39,810 nt of DNA from a virus, in IMG/VR virus record IMGVR_UViG_3300019886_000013, positions 1-39,810 of that record. The stretch is one strand, 5' to 3'. Shown here one piece after another: positions 7,730 through 15,590 of this stretch; within the stretch, counting starts at the first letter, position 1; each line of letters starts with the position of its first letter. Made by a program: the position numbers and the translations under genes. The notes beneath the pieces are model-generated. The model saw only the letters and a list, made by a program, of their open reading frames with translations, ran no database searches and had not been told where the DNA came from.

Positions 7730-7954
7730 TTAACTTCCATTTTTAATATTGCTTTTAATTTTATCATATCCAGACATCATTGTTTTTTCATTAGTTAATG
7801 AAGGATCATCTTCTGTTTCAGATAAGCCTGAAAACATATTTTCAGAACCTTTCTGAGCTTTTTGACCTTTTACATAATATCGACCGTTTTTATCATCAAC
7901 TCTTGTATTCCATGCATTTTTAGCATCGCTCTTTATCTTATCTAAAGTTCCCAT
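7730..7954 (-). CDS. Small hydrophilic protein, unknown
   Basis: A 74-aa protein (MGTLDKIKSDAKNAWNTRVD...) with two similar ends (DKIKSDAKN near the start and DKIKSNIKNG at the C-terminus), suggesting an internal duplication of a short helix. The start at 7954 has an AGGAG site and follows the previous TGA by one base; the longer frame to 8065 would read over the 56-aa gene. Position between portal and scaffold suggests a head-assembly accessory or host-interaction role, not resolved by sequence. Confidence 0.62.
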   Translation of the reverse strand: MGTLDKIKSDAKNAWNTRVDDKNGRYYVKGQKAQKGSENMFSGLSETEDDPSLTNEKTMMSGYDKIKSNIKNGS

Positions 7955-7955
7955 C

Positions 7956-8126
7956 TCACTTTCTCCTATTGTAAAAATCTTGATAAAATTTGCGCTTTTG
8001 TTCAGCAGGCATACCATCAGTATGCTTGCGAATTTCTTTTTCAACTTCACGGCCTTTGATGCCATATTTATCCATGACAGCGATGCCGTCTTTCAGGTCA
8101 TTGTACGTTACTTTAGGCGTTGACAT
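7956..8126 (-). CDS. Small protein overlapping the portal 3' end
   Basis: A 56-aa protein (MSTPKVTYNDLKDGIAVMDK...) predicted to be helical, with a basic C-terminus (FYNRRK). Its ATG lies 14 nt inside the 3' end of the portal gene, so translation is probably coupled to portal. Its last codons contain the ribosome site of the next gene. No family recognised. Coding is supported by continuous spacing with both neighbours and amino-acid use like that of real genes. Confidence 0.62.
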   Translation of the reverse strand: MSTPKVTYNDLKDGIAVMDKYGIKGREVEKEIRKHTDGMPAEQKRKFYQDFYNRRK

Positions 8127-10251
8127 TAGAGGTGGCTCCTTGTCCTATTTTAGGTTGCGAGATTGTATGATGCAGTTCGATCGCTTTATGGTGCGTGTCG
8201 ATCACATCTTTTGTGTGGCGATGCAGCTGATCTTTATGCGCAAGTTTTAGCTCGACACTCTTGGAGAATATTTCAGCATTTGCTTTTAACTTTTGGACTT
8301 CAACTTCATCTTTGCTTAATAATGCATCAGATATCACCTTCATTTGATCTTGTTGAAGTTTCTGCATATCAATTGTGAATTTAGCTTGATCGGTCTGGCT
8401 CTTTTGTTGAAGTTTAGCCATTTCAATTTGATTTTTCATGACAAGTGGATTGTTTTGCTGTTCAGCCTGAGCTTGAGCCATGGCCGCTTGTTTTTGTTCA
8501 GCCACTTCTTTAAGCCAGCCTTCAGCCATTTGTTTGATTTGGTCAATGCCTCTAATCTCAATATTATCGAGGAGTACGGGTAGTCCTTTCTCATTCATGA
8601 ACTGACCAAATTGTTCACTAGCCTGCATCAATCCTATGATTTGCTGCAATGCGCGAGATTTCTGGATTTGGAAATTGACGCCTGCCTCAACTTTGATATT
8701 AAGCGGGTTATCCGAATAGTCAAGATCGATACCACCCGGCTGATTGATTTTGACATAAGATTTCTCTCCGTCTATGCCTTGAATAGGAATCGTTCTTGGC
8801 GTTTTATAATACTTCGGAATCAGATCAAGAATGCATTCTGCAACGCGCTGCAATCCTTGAAGAAAGCCAACCACATAGGGCATCGCAGCCGCATTAGATT
8901 GGGTTGCGCCCTCTACAATGGCAACACCCGAGAGCTGGTTATCATTAATACCTAATGATGCATCATATGAACCCAAGATATTCTGAATAAGGGCATCAGC
9001 GCCGACAAAAGATTGCACAACTTCTTGCGGCATCGGTACACGTGCTATTTCTTCAGGTGGTGGGCATGGTTTGTCGGGGTCGTTTTCATAGAAAGCGTTG
9101 TAGACCAAGGTTGACGGCTTTTGGATGTCTTTGTACGCTTGGAGCCAGTCTTCTTCTTTGGGGAGCGATTCTTTGGCGACTTTGAATTTGTGCTGCACCA
9201 TATTTTCCATTTCATTGGCAATAGTGATACCAGAAAAGTTTTTAAGGCGTTGAGCGCCTTTCGCTTGATAGACATACGGGCGCGTGACTTGGCAGATGTT
9301 GCCATTTTTGTTTCCCCTTATAAGCATTGAGTTCCCATCAACAAAAACGAGAGGGAAATAGGTATAATCTGTTTCTTCATATTCAATGACGCGATTTTCA
9401 ATAAGACGATATCGAACAATCGTTTCAATTTCAGTAGTGCGAGGCTTTCCAAGGATTGCCGGAGGTGGAATAAAACCTTTCCATTCCTTGACCATTTCAT
9501 TGTATTTTTTGCGAGTCATGACCTTGCCATCAGCGGTCTGTATGATCGTTCTCTTTTTCATCTTCTTTTCGTAATAATCACATACCAAAAGAATCTGATC
9601 AGAGTTGTTAGTGTATGACCAATTGAAACCCGCAAAGTCACGGCGGTAATTAATAGTATCTATATCTACATCCGGGTACTTTTCCTCAAACTTTTCCTTT
9701 TCCATAGGAAATAGTTCAAAGCAGAATTTGCCATCGCCTTTATGGGAATAGCGAGCTAATTCATCAAAGCCGCAAAGTGTTGGATCATAGGCGCGATCGA
9801 AGCAGATATTCTGATTGAAGCTCATTGGATTTGCGTAATCAGTGGTAATCTTGAAAACTGAGAAACCGCCGCTTAGCAAATCTTTGTACACTTCATATTT
9901 AGAATGATAGTTCTTTGCATCAAAAAGCGCATGACGCATATGCTGTTCAACAACCTCAATCGTTTGAGGATCGGCGTTCTCTGGATTTTCTGCACTGACT
10001 TCAATCGATGGTTCTTGCTTTGAAAATTCACCAAGCAGACGTGAAACATAAGCCTCAAGAATATTAAACTCTAGTTGAGGCTTCCCCATAGTCTGGAGCA
10101 GAGTTGTATCATCGGATGAAAGGGATGTTTCGAAAACGAACTTTCTAAATTCATTGTAGCGATCGTAGTTCGGCTTAAAATAATCGTAAGCATTGCGAAC
10201 GGATTTTTTGATTCTTTCTAATTGATCTTGATGCTCAATTGCGACTTCCAT
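8113..10251 (-). CDS. Portal protein, P22 gp1-like
   Basis: A 712-aa protein; P22 gp1 is 725 aa. The N-terminus (RNAYDYFKPNYDRYNEFRKF) and the core (KPQLEFNILEAYVSRLLGEF, then SKQEPSIEV) match the P22-type portal family, as does the later ANEMENMVQHKFKVAKESLP region. The C-terminal ~130 residues are a long Gln/Lys/Ala-rich helix (NQIEMAKLQQKSQTDQAKFT), equivalent to the P22 portal barrel. It forms the dodecameric DNA gate of the capsid. It overlaps the large terminase gene by 17 nt, as expected for coupled packaging genes. Confidence 0.9.
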   Translation of the reverse strand: MEVAIEHQDQLERIKKSVRNAYDYFKPNYDRYNEFRKFVFETSLSSDDTTLLQTMGKPQLEFNILEAYVSRLLGEFSKQEPSIEVSAENPENADPQTIEVVEQHMRHALFDAKNYHSKYEVYKDLLSGGFSVFKITTDYANPMSFNQNICFDRAYDPTLCGFDELARYSHKGDGKFCFELFPMEKEKFEEKYPDVDIDTINYRRDFAGFNWSYTNNSDQILLVCDYYEKKMKKRTIIQTADGKVMTRKKYNEMVKEWKGFIPPPAILGKPRTTEIETIVRYRLIENRVIEYEETDYTYFPLVFVDGNSMLIRGNKNGNICQVTRPYVYQAKGAQRLKNFSGITIANEMENMVQHKFKVAKESLPKEEDWLQAYKDIQKPSTLVYNAFYENDPDKPCPPPEEIARVPMPQEVVQSFVGADALIQNILGSYDASLGINDNQLSGVAIVEGATQSNAAAMPYVVGFLQGLQRVAECILDLIPKYYKTPRTIPIQGIDGEKSYVKINQPGGIDLDYSDNPLNIKVEAGVNFQIQKSRALQQIIGLMQASEQFGQFMNEKGLPVLLDNIEIRGIDQIKQMAEGWLKEVAEQKQAAMAQAQAEQQNNPLVMKNQIEMAKLQQKSQTDQAKFTIDMQKLQQDQMKVISDALLSKDEVEVQKLKANAEIFSKSVELKLAHKDQLHRHTKDVIDTHHKAIELHHTISQPKIGQGATSNVNA

Positions 10252-11812
10252 TCGCTTTCTTCCTTAAAATGTCTACCTGACGACTTCCTGCCGTCATACG
10301 TCTTGCTAGATCATCATACTCTTTTGTCTTTGTTTCAATCAATAGTGGATTAGGGCACGCAAAAGTTAAAGCGAGTGCGTCCGCCCGATCCGGTGAGCGA
10401 ACGCCTCTCTTCTTCATATCCTCTTTGCGTTCAAGGATGAGTCTTGTTTTAGAATCAAATTTATATCTCACGCCGCACAAATCAGCATGTAATGAATCAT
10501 TGTCGGGTATTTGACATGGCAAATCAAGCAACCATTCCTTCATCTCACCCCATATTTCACCGCGTACATTAATATAGCGCTCAGCGTTAAGAGGGGATGC
10601 CCCAAAGTTAACAGCGATAACAATTTGTGCGTGACCCAATTCCAGTAATCTATCATAGACACCTGCGCCGAGGCCGCCAATGTCAATGCAGACTTTAAAT
10701 GGGTGCTCTTCTTTAATAATGCGGTGAACCAAACCAGCCACTTCCATGGTGTCTTTCTTATTATGTGATTCAAGGCCGTAAGCCAATCGCCCTTTGCGTC
10801 TAATAATTGAGGTTGAATCATCGCCGAATCTCGCTGGATCAACGCCTATAATAAGTCTCCCGTAGGGTTGGCAAATGGTCTTGCGTGGTGGCATAACCAT
10901 CTCTGGCGTGATAAAACTATCCTCGCCGGTCGTTTGGAATGCTTCGGTTGGCGTATTAGGATATTCCGACATAAAGGCTTTGGCGCCATCAATGCCGCCT
11001 ACTGAAAGCTCAATAATCTTAATCCGGCGCCAAGCCAGTTGGTCAAAGGTAAGGTTATGAACATCAAGTAATGCCATTTCCTCATCAGTTGGAATGAATG
11101 GGTTCTCTGGATCAATCTCGCGCCTATATTCATTCTGCCAAAACCAAGGCACAAAGATTGGAATGAACTCAGATTGACCAGATTCAGCAAGTTGCCATTG
11201 TTGGTGAAAATAGTTTCCCACGCCATTAGCTGTCGACTCTAGAAAGATTTCAGTATTAGCGGTACCCGGGACAGCTTGCAAGATTCCCTTTGCGTGTTCT
11301 GCAGCATTAGCCCAATAAGCGACTTCGGAGCCATGGAAGTATTGTATAGTTTGTGACCGACCCACGACCTTATTTTCAGCGGTACCAATCTTATAACCTG
11401 AATCAAGATTGCCAAAGATGAGTTCTTTGGAATTATTGATATTGACGGCGGGTCGTACAATTTGTGGGCAGTTTTCATGATAGCGCTGTACCATTTTGAA
11501 AAGGTTGTTCGTGGCATCAAGGGAATGGGTAAGAATAAAAGCCTGCACACCAAAGGAATGGGTGACTCGCTGGTAGAATCGCCCCTCTATATAGGTTGAG
11601 ATTCCTTGCTGTCGCCCTTTGACCACAATAGCTCGAACTTTGCCCGTGCGGCGCTTCTGATCTTCAACTAATGCGTGGACATGGGCTTGCGCCTTATTTA
11701 ATTCAAGCGGCAGAATTTCCCCTGCCTTGGTTCGAATCTTAAGGCACTTCTTTGAGTAATGTGCATAATCATCGCGCAAGCGCGTTCTAATGCGTCGCTC
11801 TGTTTCATCCAT
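10235..11812 (-). CDS. Terminase large subunit
   Basis: A 525-aa packaging ATPase-nuclease. Walker A-like KGRQQGIST is at residues 65-73, a Walker B-like segment ending in Glu163 (QYFHGSEVAYW) at 157-167, and coupling motif LESTAN at 191-196. The RNase H-like nuclease has Asp325 (IIGVDPARFGDD), Asp377 (VCIDIGGLGAG) and Asp475/Asp478 (RSPDRADALAL). All key acidic residues are present, so the enzyme should be active. It would work with the small terminase at 19347-19745, unusually far away (7.5 kb), and with the portal encoded next door. The start at 11812 has AAGG 8 nt upstream. Confidence 0.92.
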   Translation of the reverse strand: MDETERRIRTRLRDDYAHYSKKCLKIRTKAGEILPLELNKAQAHVHALVEDQKRRTGKVRAIVVKGRQQGISTYIEGRFYQRVTHSFGVQAFILTHSLDATNNLFKMVQRYHENCPQIVRPAVNINNSKELIFGNLDSGYKIGTAENKVVGRSQTIQYFHGSEVAYWANAAEHAKGILQAVPGTANTEIFLESTANGVGNYFHQQWQLAESGQSEFIPIFVPWFWQNEYRREIDPENPFIPTDEEMALLDVHNLTFDQLAWRRIKIIELSVGGIDGAKAFMSEYPNTPTEAFQTTGEDSFITPEMVMPPRKTICQPYGRLIIGVDPARFGDDSTSIIRRKGRLAYGLESHNKKDTMEVAGLVHRIIKEEHPFKVCIDIGGLGAGVYDRLLELGHAQIVIAVNFGASPLNAERYINVRGEIWGEMKEWLLDLPCQIPDNDSLHADLCGVRYKFDSKTRLILERKEDMKKRGVRSPDRADALALTFACPNPLLIETKTKEYDDLARRMTAGSRQVDILRKKANGSRN

Positions 11813-11825
11813 GAAACATTCCTTA

Positions 11826-11960
11826 TTATTTTTTGAGAATCTTAGTTTGTTCTAATGGCATCTTATGGTCAAGGTAGCCTTCATAAGCTTGATCAAATGC
11901 AAAACTGATAAAAGCAACACATCCCATAATGCATAACCACTTAACTTGAGCATCTCTCAT
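11826..11960 (-). CDS. Small membrane-associated protein, unknown
   Basis: A 44-aa protein (MRDAQVKWLCIMGCVAFISF...) with one short hydrophobic segment (residues 7-22) and a charged C-terminus. The ATG overlaps the stop of the upstream 42-aa gene (ATGA), and it ends 14 nt before the large terminase. Coupled pairs of tiny membrane proteins are common in phage accessory regions. It is too small for confident functional assignment. Confidence 0.55.
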   Translation of the reverse strand: MRDAQVKWLCIMGCVAFISFAFDQAYEGYLDHKMPLEQTKILKK

Positions 11961-12085
11961 ATTTTTAACTCCAAAGCAGTTACACGTTTTTCTAACTTAG
12001 CTACTCTCTTTGATATATGATATATATCCATTTCTAAGAAAAAGATACAAAATAATATTAAGATTATTAATAATCTAAACGGCAT
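11957..12085 (-). CDS. Tiny membrane protein with short coiled-coil tail
   Basis: A 42-aa protein: an N-terminal hydrophobic helix (MPFRLLIILILFCIFFLEMD) followed by an amphipathic helix with heptad-like spacing (SKRVAKLEKRVTALELKI). Its TGA overlaps the next start (ATGA), and its start follows the 138-aa gene by 7 nt. Membrane anchoring is inferred from hydrophobicity only. Confidence 0.55.
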   Translation of the reverse strand: MPFRLLIILILFCIFFLEMDIYHISKRVAKLEKRVTALELKI

Positions 12086-12092
12086 ATTTATT

Positions 12093-12509
12093 TTAATCCT
12101 TAATTATTCTTGGCATTAATGGAAAATAGAATCGCTCGCCTATGAGGCCATAGGGTTTGATTTCGTTAATATAGTCTTCATTGTAAAATCCGAATTGCCG
12201 AGCATCAAAACCTAGTTGCACATTTATCCAATCAGCAATCGCAGCTGCATCTGATTCAGGCAAAGATAGCTTTTCAGATATGTAATCAGGATTGACCGCA
12301 CGAGTGAGCGTAAATAAAAATGAACCAACTCGCTCAATGCCAATATACAATCCTTCTCGCGGGTTACCTTCATGAAAGGAATGCGCAAAGAAAGCCGTGA
12401 TTCGAAACATCGTACCATTGGCTAAATCTATCCATCTAATAAGAGGAGGTTTATTAATATCTTTCCAATCTAAAACTTTTTCCCATTTGACTTTTACTTC
12501 TTTAATCAT
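12093..12509 (-). CDS. Unknown conserved-looking protein
   Basis: A 138-aa soluble protein with an aromatic N-terminal beta segment (WIDLANGTMFRITAFFAHSF) and a helix (LPESDAAAIADWINVQLGFD), ending in IKPYGLIGERFYFPLMPRI. No catalytic motif is recognised. The start overlaps the upstream stop by 4 nt (ATGA type), placing it in the accessory block between small and large terminase. Confidence 0.68.
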   Translation of the reverse strand: MIKEVKVKWEKVLDWKDINKPPLIRWIDLANGTMFRITAFFAHSFHEGNPREGLYIGIERVGSFLFTLTRAVNPDYISEKLSLPESDAAAIADWINVQLGFDARQFGFYNEDYINEIKPYGLIGERFYFPLMPRIIKD

Positions 12510-12706
12510 ATTAATCCTTTTCCTATTTCTTTTAGTAAATATCTAGCTTCTTCATTAATCCATTCCATTGTATTGTCTCTATCTGGTCTTTCAATAGCTA
12601 GCTCAGTTATAAATTCAAGCATTTTATCATGTCGTTCAATCCAAGCTCTGATACAACCCAAACATGCAAAATCAAGTTTATGCACTTCGCATTTGTATTT
12701 ATTTGC
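12506..12706 (-). CDS. Small zinc-finger-like protein
   Basis: A 66-aa protein from the ATG at 12706 (MANKYKCEVHKLDFACLGCI). Cys7, His10, Cys16 and Cys19 make a CxxH-x5-CxxC zinc site, followed by two charged helices. The start overlaps the end of the upstream gene by 8 nt. A longer frame to 12757 would add only Met/Lys-rich residues that coincide with the upstream coding sequence. This type is frequent in phage accessory clusters, with unknown function. Confidence 0.6.
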   Translation of the reverse strand, partial: ANKYKCEVHKLDFACLGCIRAWIERHDKMLEFITELAIERPDRDNTMEWINEEARYLLKEIGKGLI

Positions 12707-13016
12707 CATCTTTTTCATTTTTGTCATCATCCTTGCAATGTTGAATATGCCAATCATATAAAGTTTTATGGCTCCATTTTATTAGCCATTGATAAGCGCT
12801 TATTTTTTTCATCTGTTCTTCAGTGAGAACCTTACATAATTTACAAAGATGATCATTGATATTTCCCATAGGAAATGCTTTCAAGTGTCTTTTCTCACAT
12901 TCTTGAGCCTGCTCTCTAGTTAATAACCCTTGAGAATCAAAATACATTCTTTCTTTGCATCTTCTCTCAATTTCAGCTTGGTCGTTTTCATCTGGTATTT
13001 CGCAATAACATGGCAT
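12699..13016 (-). CDS. Cys-containing small protein, unknown
   Basis: A 105-aa protein starting MPCYCEIPDENDQAEIERRC, with the charged segment CKERMYFDSQGLLTREQAQE and a later CKLCKVLTEEQ. The scattered Cys (CYC, C20, C58-x2-C61) and a His suggest metal binding. The very charged C-terminus (CKDDDKNEKDGK) overlaps the next gene. Unknown function; probably a conserved phage accessory protein. Confidence 0.62.
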   Translation of the reverse strand: MPCYCEIPDENDQAEIERRCKERMYFDSQGLLTREQAQECEKRHLKAFPMGNINDHLCKLCKVLTEEQMKKISAYQWLIKWSHKTLYDWHIQHCKDDDKNEKDGK

Positions 13017-13032
13017 TATTTATTCCTTTTAA

Positions 13033-13176
13033 TTAATCTCTAATTTTTAGAAAAATCCCGAATAAGCAACATGCTACAAATAAATTAAAAGATGACCAGA
13101 AAGGCTCAGCACCTAAATAATGACAAATACATGAAATTATTAAAACCACCGCACATGATAATATCCAATAAAGCAT
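13033..13176 (-). CDS. Two-helix small membrane protein
   Basis: A 47-aa protein from the ATG at 13176 (MLYWILSCAVVLIISCICHY) with two hydrophobic segments (about 2-19 and 27-43) separated by a short hydrophilic turn. The start is one base after the stop of the 58-aa gene (TAA-A-ATG) and has a GAGAGG site, so the longer frame to 13236 is rejected. A holin-like topology is possible, but the lysozyme gene is far away (21.8 kb). Function unproven. Confidence 0.6.
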   Translation of the reverse strand: MLYWILSCAVVLIISCICHYLGAEPFWSSFNLFVACCLFGIFLKIRD

Positions 13177-13177
13177 T

Positions 13178-13354
13178 TTAAAACCTCTCAATTTTTTCAT
13201 TGCCGCAATGTATGCATTGATACATCCAACCGCCATGCTTTGGTAAAAAAATTTCTTCCTTTTGGTGCATGAAAATTGGCTGAATTGTAATACGCTTCAA
13301 TTCTTCATCGTGAAACCCTAATTTGCATAATAACTTTCTAAAAATTTTCTTCAT
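13178..13354 (-). CDS. Small CxxC protein
   Basis: A 58-aa protein (MKKIFRKLLCKLGFHDEELK...) with a basic, Cys-containing start and a C-terminal HGGWMYQCIHCGNEK zinc-half-site (CxxC with a nearby His). It resembles the small 'CKLGFH...C..CG' proteins found in many phages. It starts 9 nt after the previous stop. The junction with the next membrane protein is one base, supporting both starts. Confidence 0.6.
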   Translation of the reverse strand: MKKIFRKLLCKLGFHDEELKRITIQPIFMHQKEEIFLPKHGGWMYQCIHCGNEKIERF

Positions 13355-13363
13355 ATTGATTCT

Positions 13364-13561
13364 CTATTGATCTTTTTTTATTAACTGAATAGCTTTATCA
13401 TAAATAGATAAAATATGGATTGTGCTATAATTTGAACTTGCACCGTTTCCGCTATCAACATGATCTCTAAATTTCTTAGCCTCACCTAAATCATGGAAGG
13501 CGAATTGAAGCATTGATGCTCTGTTTGCAGCGCCTAGTGTTACGACAAATACTTCTCTCAT
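13364..13561 (-). CDS. Unknown small protein
   Basis: A 65-aa protein from the ATG at 13561 (MREVFVVTLGAANRASMLQF), which overlaps the upstream stop as ATGA. The alternating hydrophobic N-terminus suggests a beta-alpha fold. It ends with TAG, so TAG is used here as a normal terminator. No motif recognised. Confidence 0.6.
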   Translation of the reverse strand: MREVFVVTLGAANRASMLQFAFHDLGEAKKFRDHVDSGNGASSNYSTIHILSIYDKAIQLIKKDQ

Positions 13562-13752
13562 TTTGGTGGCTCCGGTAAATACATCCAATAAAATACATCA
13601 AAACCAATATCGTCACATGACTCACCATTGCTCATATGCCACTCAAGCATTGAACAATAGAATCCAGCAAATACATCTGTGCCATCTGTTATTAGAAGAG
13701 TTTCATTATTATTATCTGGAAGACCGTCTTTCACGCTTATCCATTTACTCAT
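13558..13752 (-). CDS. DUF551-type phage protein, copy 1
   Basis: A 64-aa protein with the DUF551 hallmark ends: WISVKDGLPDNNNETLLITD at the start and WMYLPEPPK at the end. The family is widespread in phages of Gram-negative bacteria and its function is unknown. A second copy lies at 14251-14520, with a similar C-terminal WMPLPENP. It overlaps both neighbours by 4 nt. Confidence 0.75.
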   Translation of the reverse strand: MSKWISVKDGLPDNNNETLLITDGTDVFAGFYCSMLEWHMSNGESCDDIGFDVFYWMYLPEPPK

Positions 13753-14018
13753 GTTACATCCTCAAAGAGATGAAAAACTATATCACCTTGAACCATTTGT
13801 ATACTGCCTATATAAATAAAAACTTCCATTAAATATTCAATCGGTTGACCTGTAGTTATAATAGAAAAATATCTTGAAACTAATGGTTTCTCTGGATTAA
13901 CTAACGCCCATATATATGGTTTATTCTTTTGAACCTGAAAAGTTAAAATCTTTGAATCAACAGGAATCTGTATAGTAAAATTATCTTTAATTGGAACTTC
14001 ATATTTAAAAATTTTCAT
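13749..14018 (-). CDS. Conserved phage protein (MKIFKYEVP type)
   Basis: An 89-aa protein starting MKIFKYEVPIKDNFTIQIPV with the pattern KILTFQVQKNKPYIWALVNP and ending GDIVFHLFE. This layout is shared by many small phage proteins (DUF7352-like), usually beside DUF551-like genes. It is predicted to be all-beta. The substrate and role are unknown. The family assignment is from memory of the motif, not from a search. Confidence 0.68.
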   Translation of the reverse strand: MKIFKYEVPIKDNFTIQIPVDSKILTFQVQKNKPYIWALVNPEKPLVSRYFSIITTGQPIEYLMEVFIYIGSIQMVQGDIVFHLFEDVT

Positions 14019-14254
14019 TAATTATGTTCCTTTAAAGCTAAGCTATGTGCATCATTTAACATTAATTCTACAAATGCAAGAATATCGCCAGTGCATTTCT
14101 TATCCCATGATTCTTTTGTTATAAAACCATATAAACAACCTGAAAATTTAACTTCATAAAAACCAATACCCTCACCTTTGTTATCAGCATTGCTACTAAA
14201 CCATGGTTCATCTCGATATATTATTTCCCATTTCTTCTCTTTATTTTCGCTCAT
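14018..14254 (-). CDS. Unknown small acidic protein
   Basis: A 78-aa soluble protein (MSENKEKKWEIIYRDEPWFS...). It has an aromatic beta-type middle (GFYEVKFSGCLYGFITKESW) and a C-terminal helix. Overlaps with the upstream gene (4 nt) and the downstream gene (1 nt) show a tightly coupled reading chain. No family recognised. Confidence 0.6.
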   Translation of the reverse strand: MSENKEKKWEIIYRDEPWFSSNADNKGEGIGFYEVKFSGCLYGFITKESWDKKCTGDILAFVELMLNDAHSLALKEHN

Positions 14255-14520
14255 TTAGGGTTCTCCGGCAAAGGCATCCAATGAGTAGCATTATATGATT
14301 TATTATCATAGCTATAAAATCTATTAGATTTAAATTTATCACCTAAATAGATTCCAAAAGTAGCTGGTAAAAAGTTTTCATCAGTAGAGCAAAATAATAT
14401 TTCTTGCCCGGCATGAGAAGGATAATTATCTTTAATACTTATCCATTTCGGAATTGAATCAATTAATTCTTTTAATTCGGTATCTGATATGTCAGCTCTA
14501 TCTGTAAAATTATGAGGCAT
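14251..14520 (-). CDS. DUF551-type phage protein, copy 2
   Basis: An 89-aa protein: a helical N-terminal extension (DISDTELKELIDSIP) then the DUF551 core KWISIKDNYPSHAGQEILFC, with the end THWMPLPENPK. It is paralogous to the 13558-13752 protein but has an extra ~25 residues at the start and a longer middle. The two copies flank two unrelated small genes, so they are not a simple tandem duplication. Confidence 0.75.
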   Translation of the reverse strand: MPHNFTDRADISDTELKELIDSIPKWISIKDNYPSHAGQEILFCSTDENFLPATFGIYLGDKFKSNRFYSYDNKSYNATHWMPLPENPK

Positions 14521-14755
14521 CTTTGCACCCGCAGTATTTTAAGAAGTGTTTAACATGGTCTGATTCAGGTTCGTTGTTATCGCGTTGGTGTTGCAATAAA
14601 TCTTTACTAAAAAGAGCCATGTGAATTGAATTTGCAGCGACATGTTTTAGTAAATGCTCTTTAGAAACAGGAAAGATATTGCAAATTAATTTTACTCTAT
14701 CATTAATTTCCATACATAATGCTGCTATAGCTTCATAATCTATTTTGTCTGTCAT
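14510..14755 (-). CDS. Unknown helical small protein
   Basis: An 81-aa mostly helical protein (MTDKIDYEAIAALCMEINDR...) with a Cys-rich end (KYCGCKDAS). Its 3' end overlaps the DUF551 copy 2 gene by 11 nt and its start overlaps the upstream gene by 4 nt. No motif beyond the paired Cys. Confidence 0.6.
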   Translation of the reverse strand: MTDKIDYEAIAALCMEINDRVKLICNIFPVSKEHLLKHVAANSIHMALFSKDLLQHQRDNNEPESDHVKHFLKYCGCKDAS

Positions 14756-15108
14756 TTCTTTTTATCCATAGTGAAAAATTGATTATGGTATTTGGTTAGG
14801 CTATTGAGTCTTTCTATTTCATCGTGGTCGTTCCACTTGGCTTTATTGAGGCGCTCTTTGTAAAACTTTAAATCATTATATTCAGATAATAAATTAACAA
14901 TAGTATAAGCAATAGAAACAAATAACGCGCCAATTGCAATACCGTTAATCCATTTAAATGGATTAGAAAATAACAAGCCAACATTAACAAATAATATGAT
15001 AAAACTAATGATTAAAATATTAAAAAGTTGATTGTAATTTTGCTTACTAATACTTAACTTTAATTCTGATCTTTTAATTTCATTCATTAGTAATTTTCTC
15101 TCATCCAT
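14752..15108 (-). CDS. Two-TM membrane protein with helical flanks
   Basis: A 118-aa protein. A charged amphipathic N-terminus (about 1-25), two transmembrane helices (about 27-47 and 54-73), then a charged helix (LLSEYNDLKFYKERLNKAKW). An internal hairpin membrane anchor with both ends on the same side is implied. Such proteins in phages can be holins, superinfection-exclusion or envelope proteins; nothing here decides between them. Confidence 0.62.
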   Translation of the reverse strand: MDERKLLMNEIKRSELKLSISKQNYNQLFNILIISFIILFVNVGLLFSNPFKWINGIAIGALFVSIAYTIVNLLSEYNDLKFYKERLNKAKWNDHDEIERLNSLTKYHNQFFTMDKKK

Positions 15109-15305
15109 TTCTTATATTCGTCTGTTTGCTTTGAAAACCATTTTTTAAATTTATTATTACATGGAGTGCATAAAACTCTCATCGAATCATTTTTAGTTTC
15201 AGGATATAATGTCAATACCTCCTCGGCTGCTTTAAATTCATTCCAACGGTTATTATTAATTTTATTAAATGTTTTCTTGCAATTATCACATGTAAATTCA
15301 CTCAT
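15087..15305 (-). CDS. Zinc-finger small protein
   Basis: A 72-aa protein with Cys6-x2-Cys9 (FTCDNCKKTF) and a second pair, Cys46-x2-Cys49 (LCTPCNNKF), making one zinc site around a charged helix (NEFKAAEEVL). The C-terminal KKWFSKQTDEYKKWMRENY is strongly basic and aromatic, suggesting nucleic-acid contact. It overlaps the membrane-protein start by 22 nt. Confidence 0.65.
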   Translation of the reverse strand: MSEFTCDNCKKTFNKINNNRWNEFKAAEEVLTLYPETKNDSMRVLCTPCNNKFKKWFSKQTDEYKKWMRENY

Positions 15306-15311
15306 ATAACC

Positions 15312-15590
15312 TCAATGCTCATCGGATTTATCCCAGTGTCTAGTTGTATCTGTTTTCATGTCGATAAAGGTCGTGGCATTTATATTTAATTCTGGCGCTT
15401 CTTTTGATAAATATTCTATAATTTCTTGGATATATTTTTTCATATTTATGATTGCTTCATCTTTGGTTTTGAATATTGTATTACATATAAAATGATGGCC
15501 ATCCGGTTCGCCCAATAATGAAATAAGCATTTCCCATTGCCAGCCACCTTCAACTTCTAATGTTTTTCCTCTGAATCGTGGCATTAACAT
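15312..15590 (-). CDS. Unknown small protein
   Basis: A 92-aa protein; the two possible starts are M1 at 15590, immediately after the upstream stop, and M3 at 15584. It contains WQWEMLISLLGEPDGHHFIC and a helix (KDEAIINMKKYIQEIIEYLS), ending in a charged DTTRHWDKSDEH. It may be a fold with a phage-specific role. No catalytic motif seen. Confidence 0.58.
   Translation of the reverse strand: MLMPRFRGKTLEVEGGWQWEMLISLLGEPDGHHFICNTIFKTKDEAIINMKKYIQEIIEYLSKEAPELNINATTFIDMKTDTTRHWDKSDEH

Noticed and set aside
13033-13236. 67-aa start for the membrane protein
   Set aside because: The extra 20 codons overlap the 58-aa CxxC gene; the ATG at 13176 has a good ribosome site.
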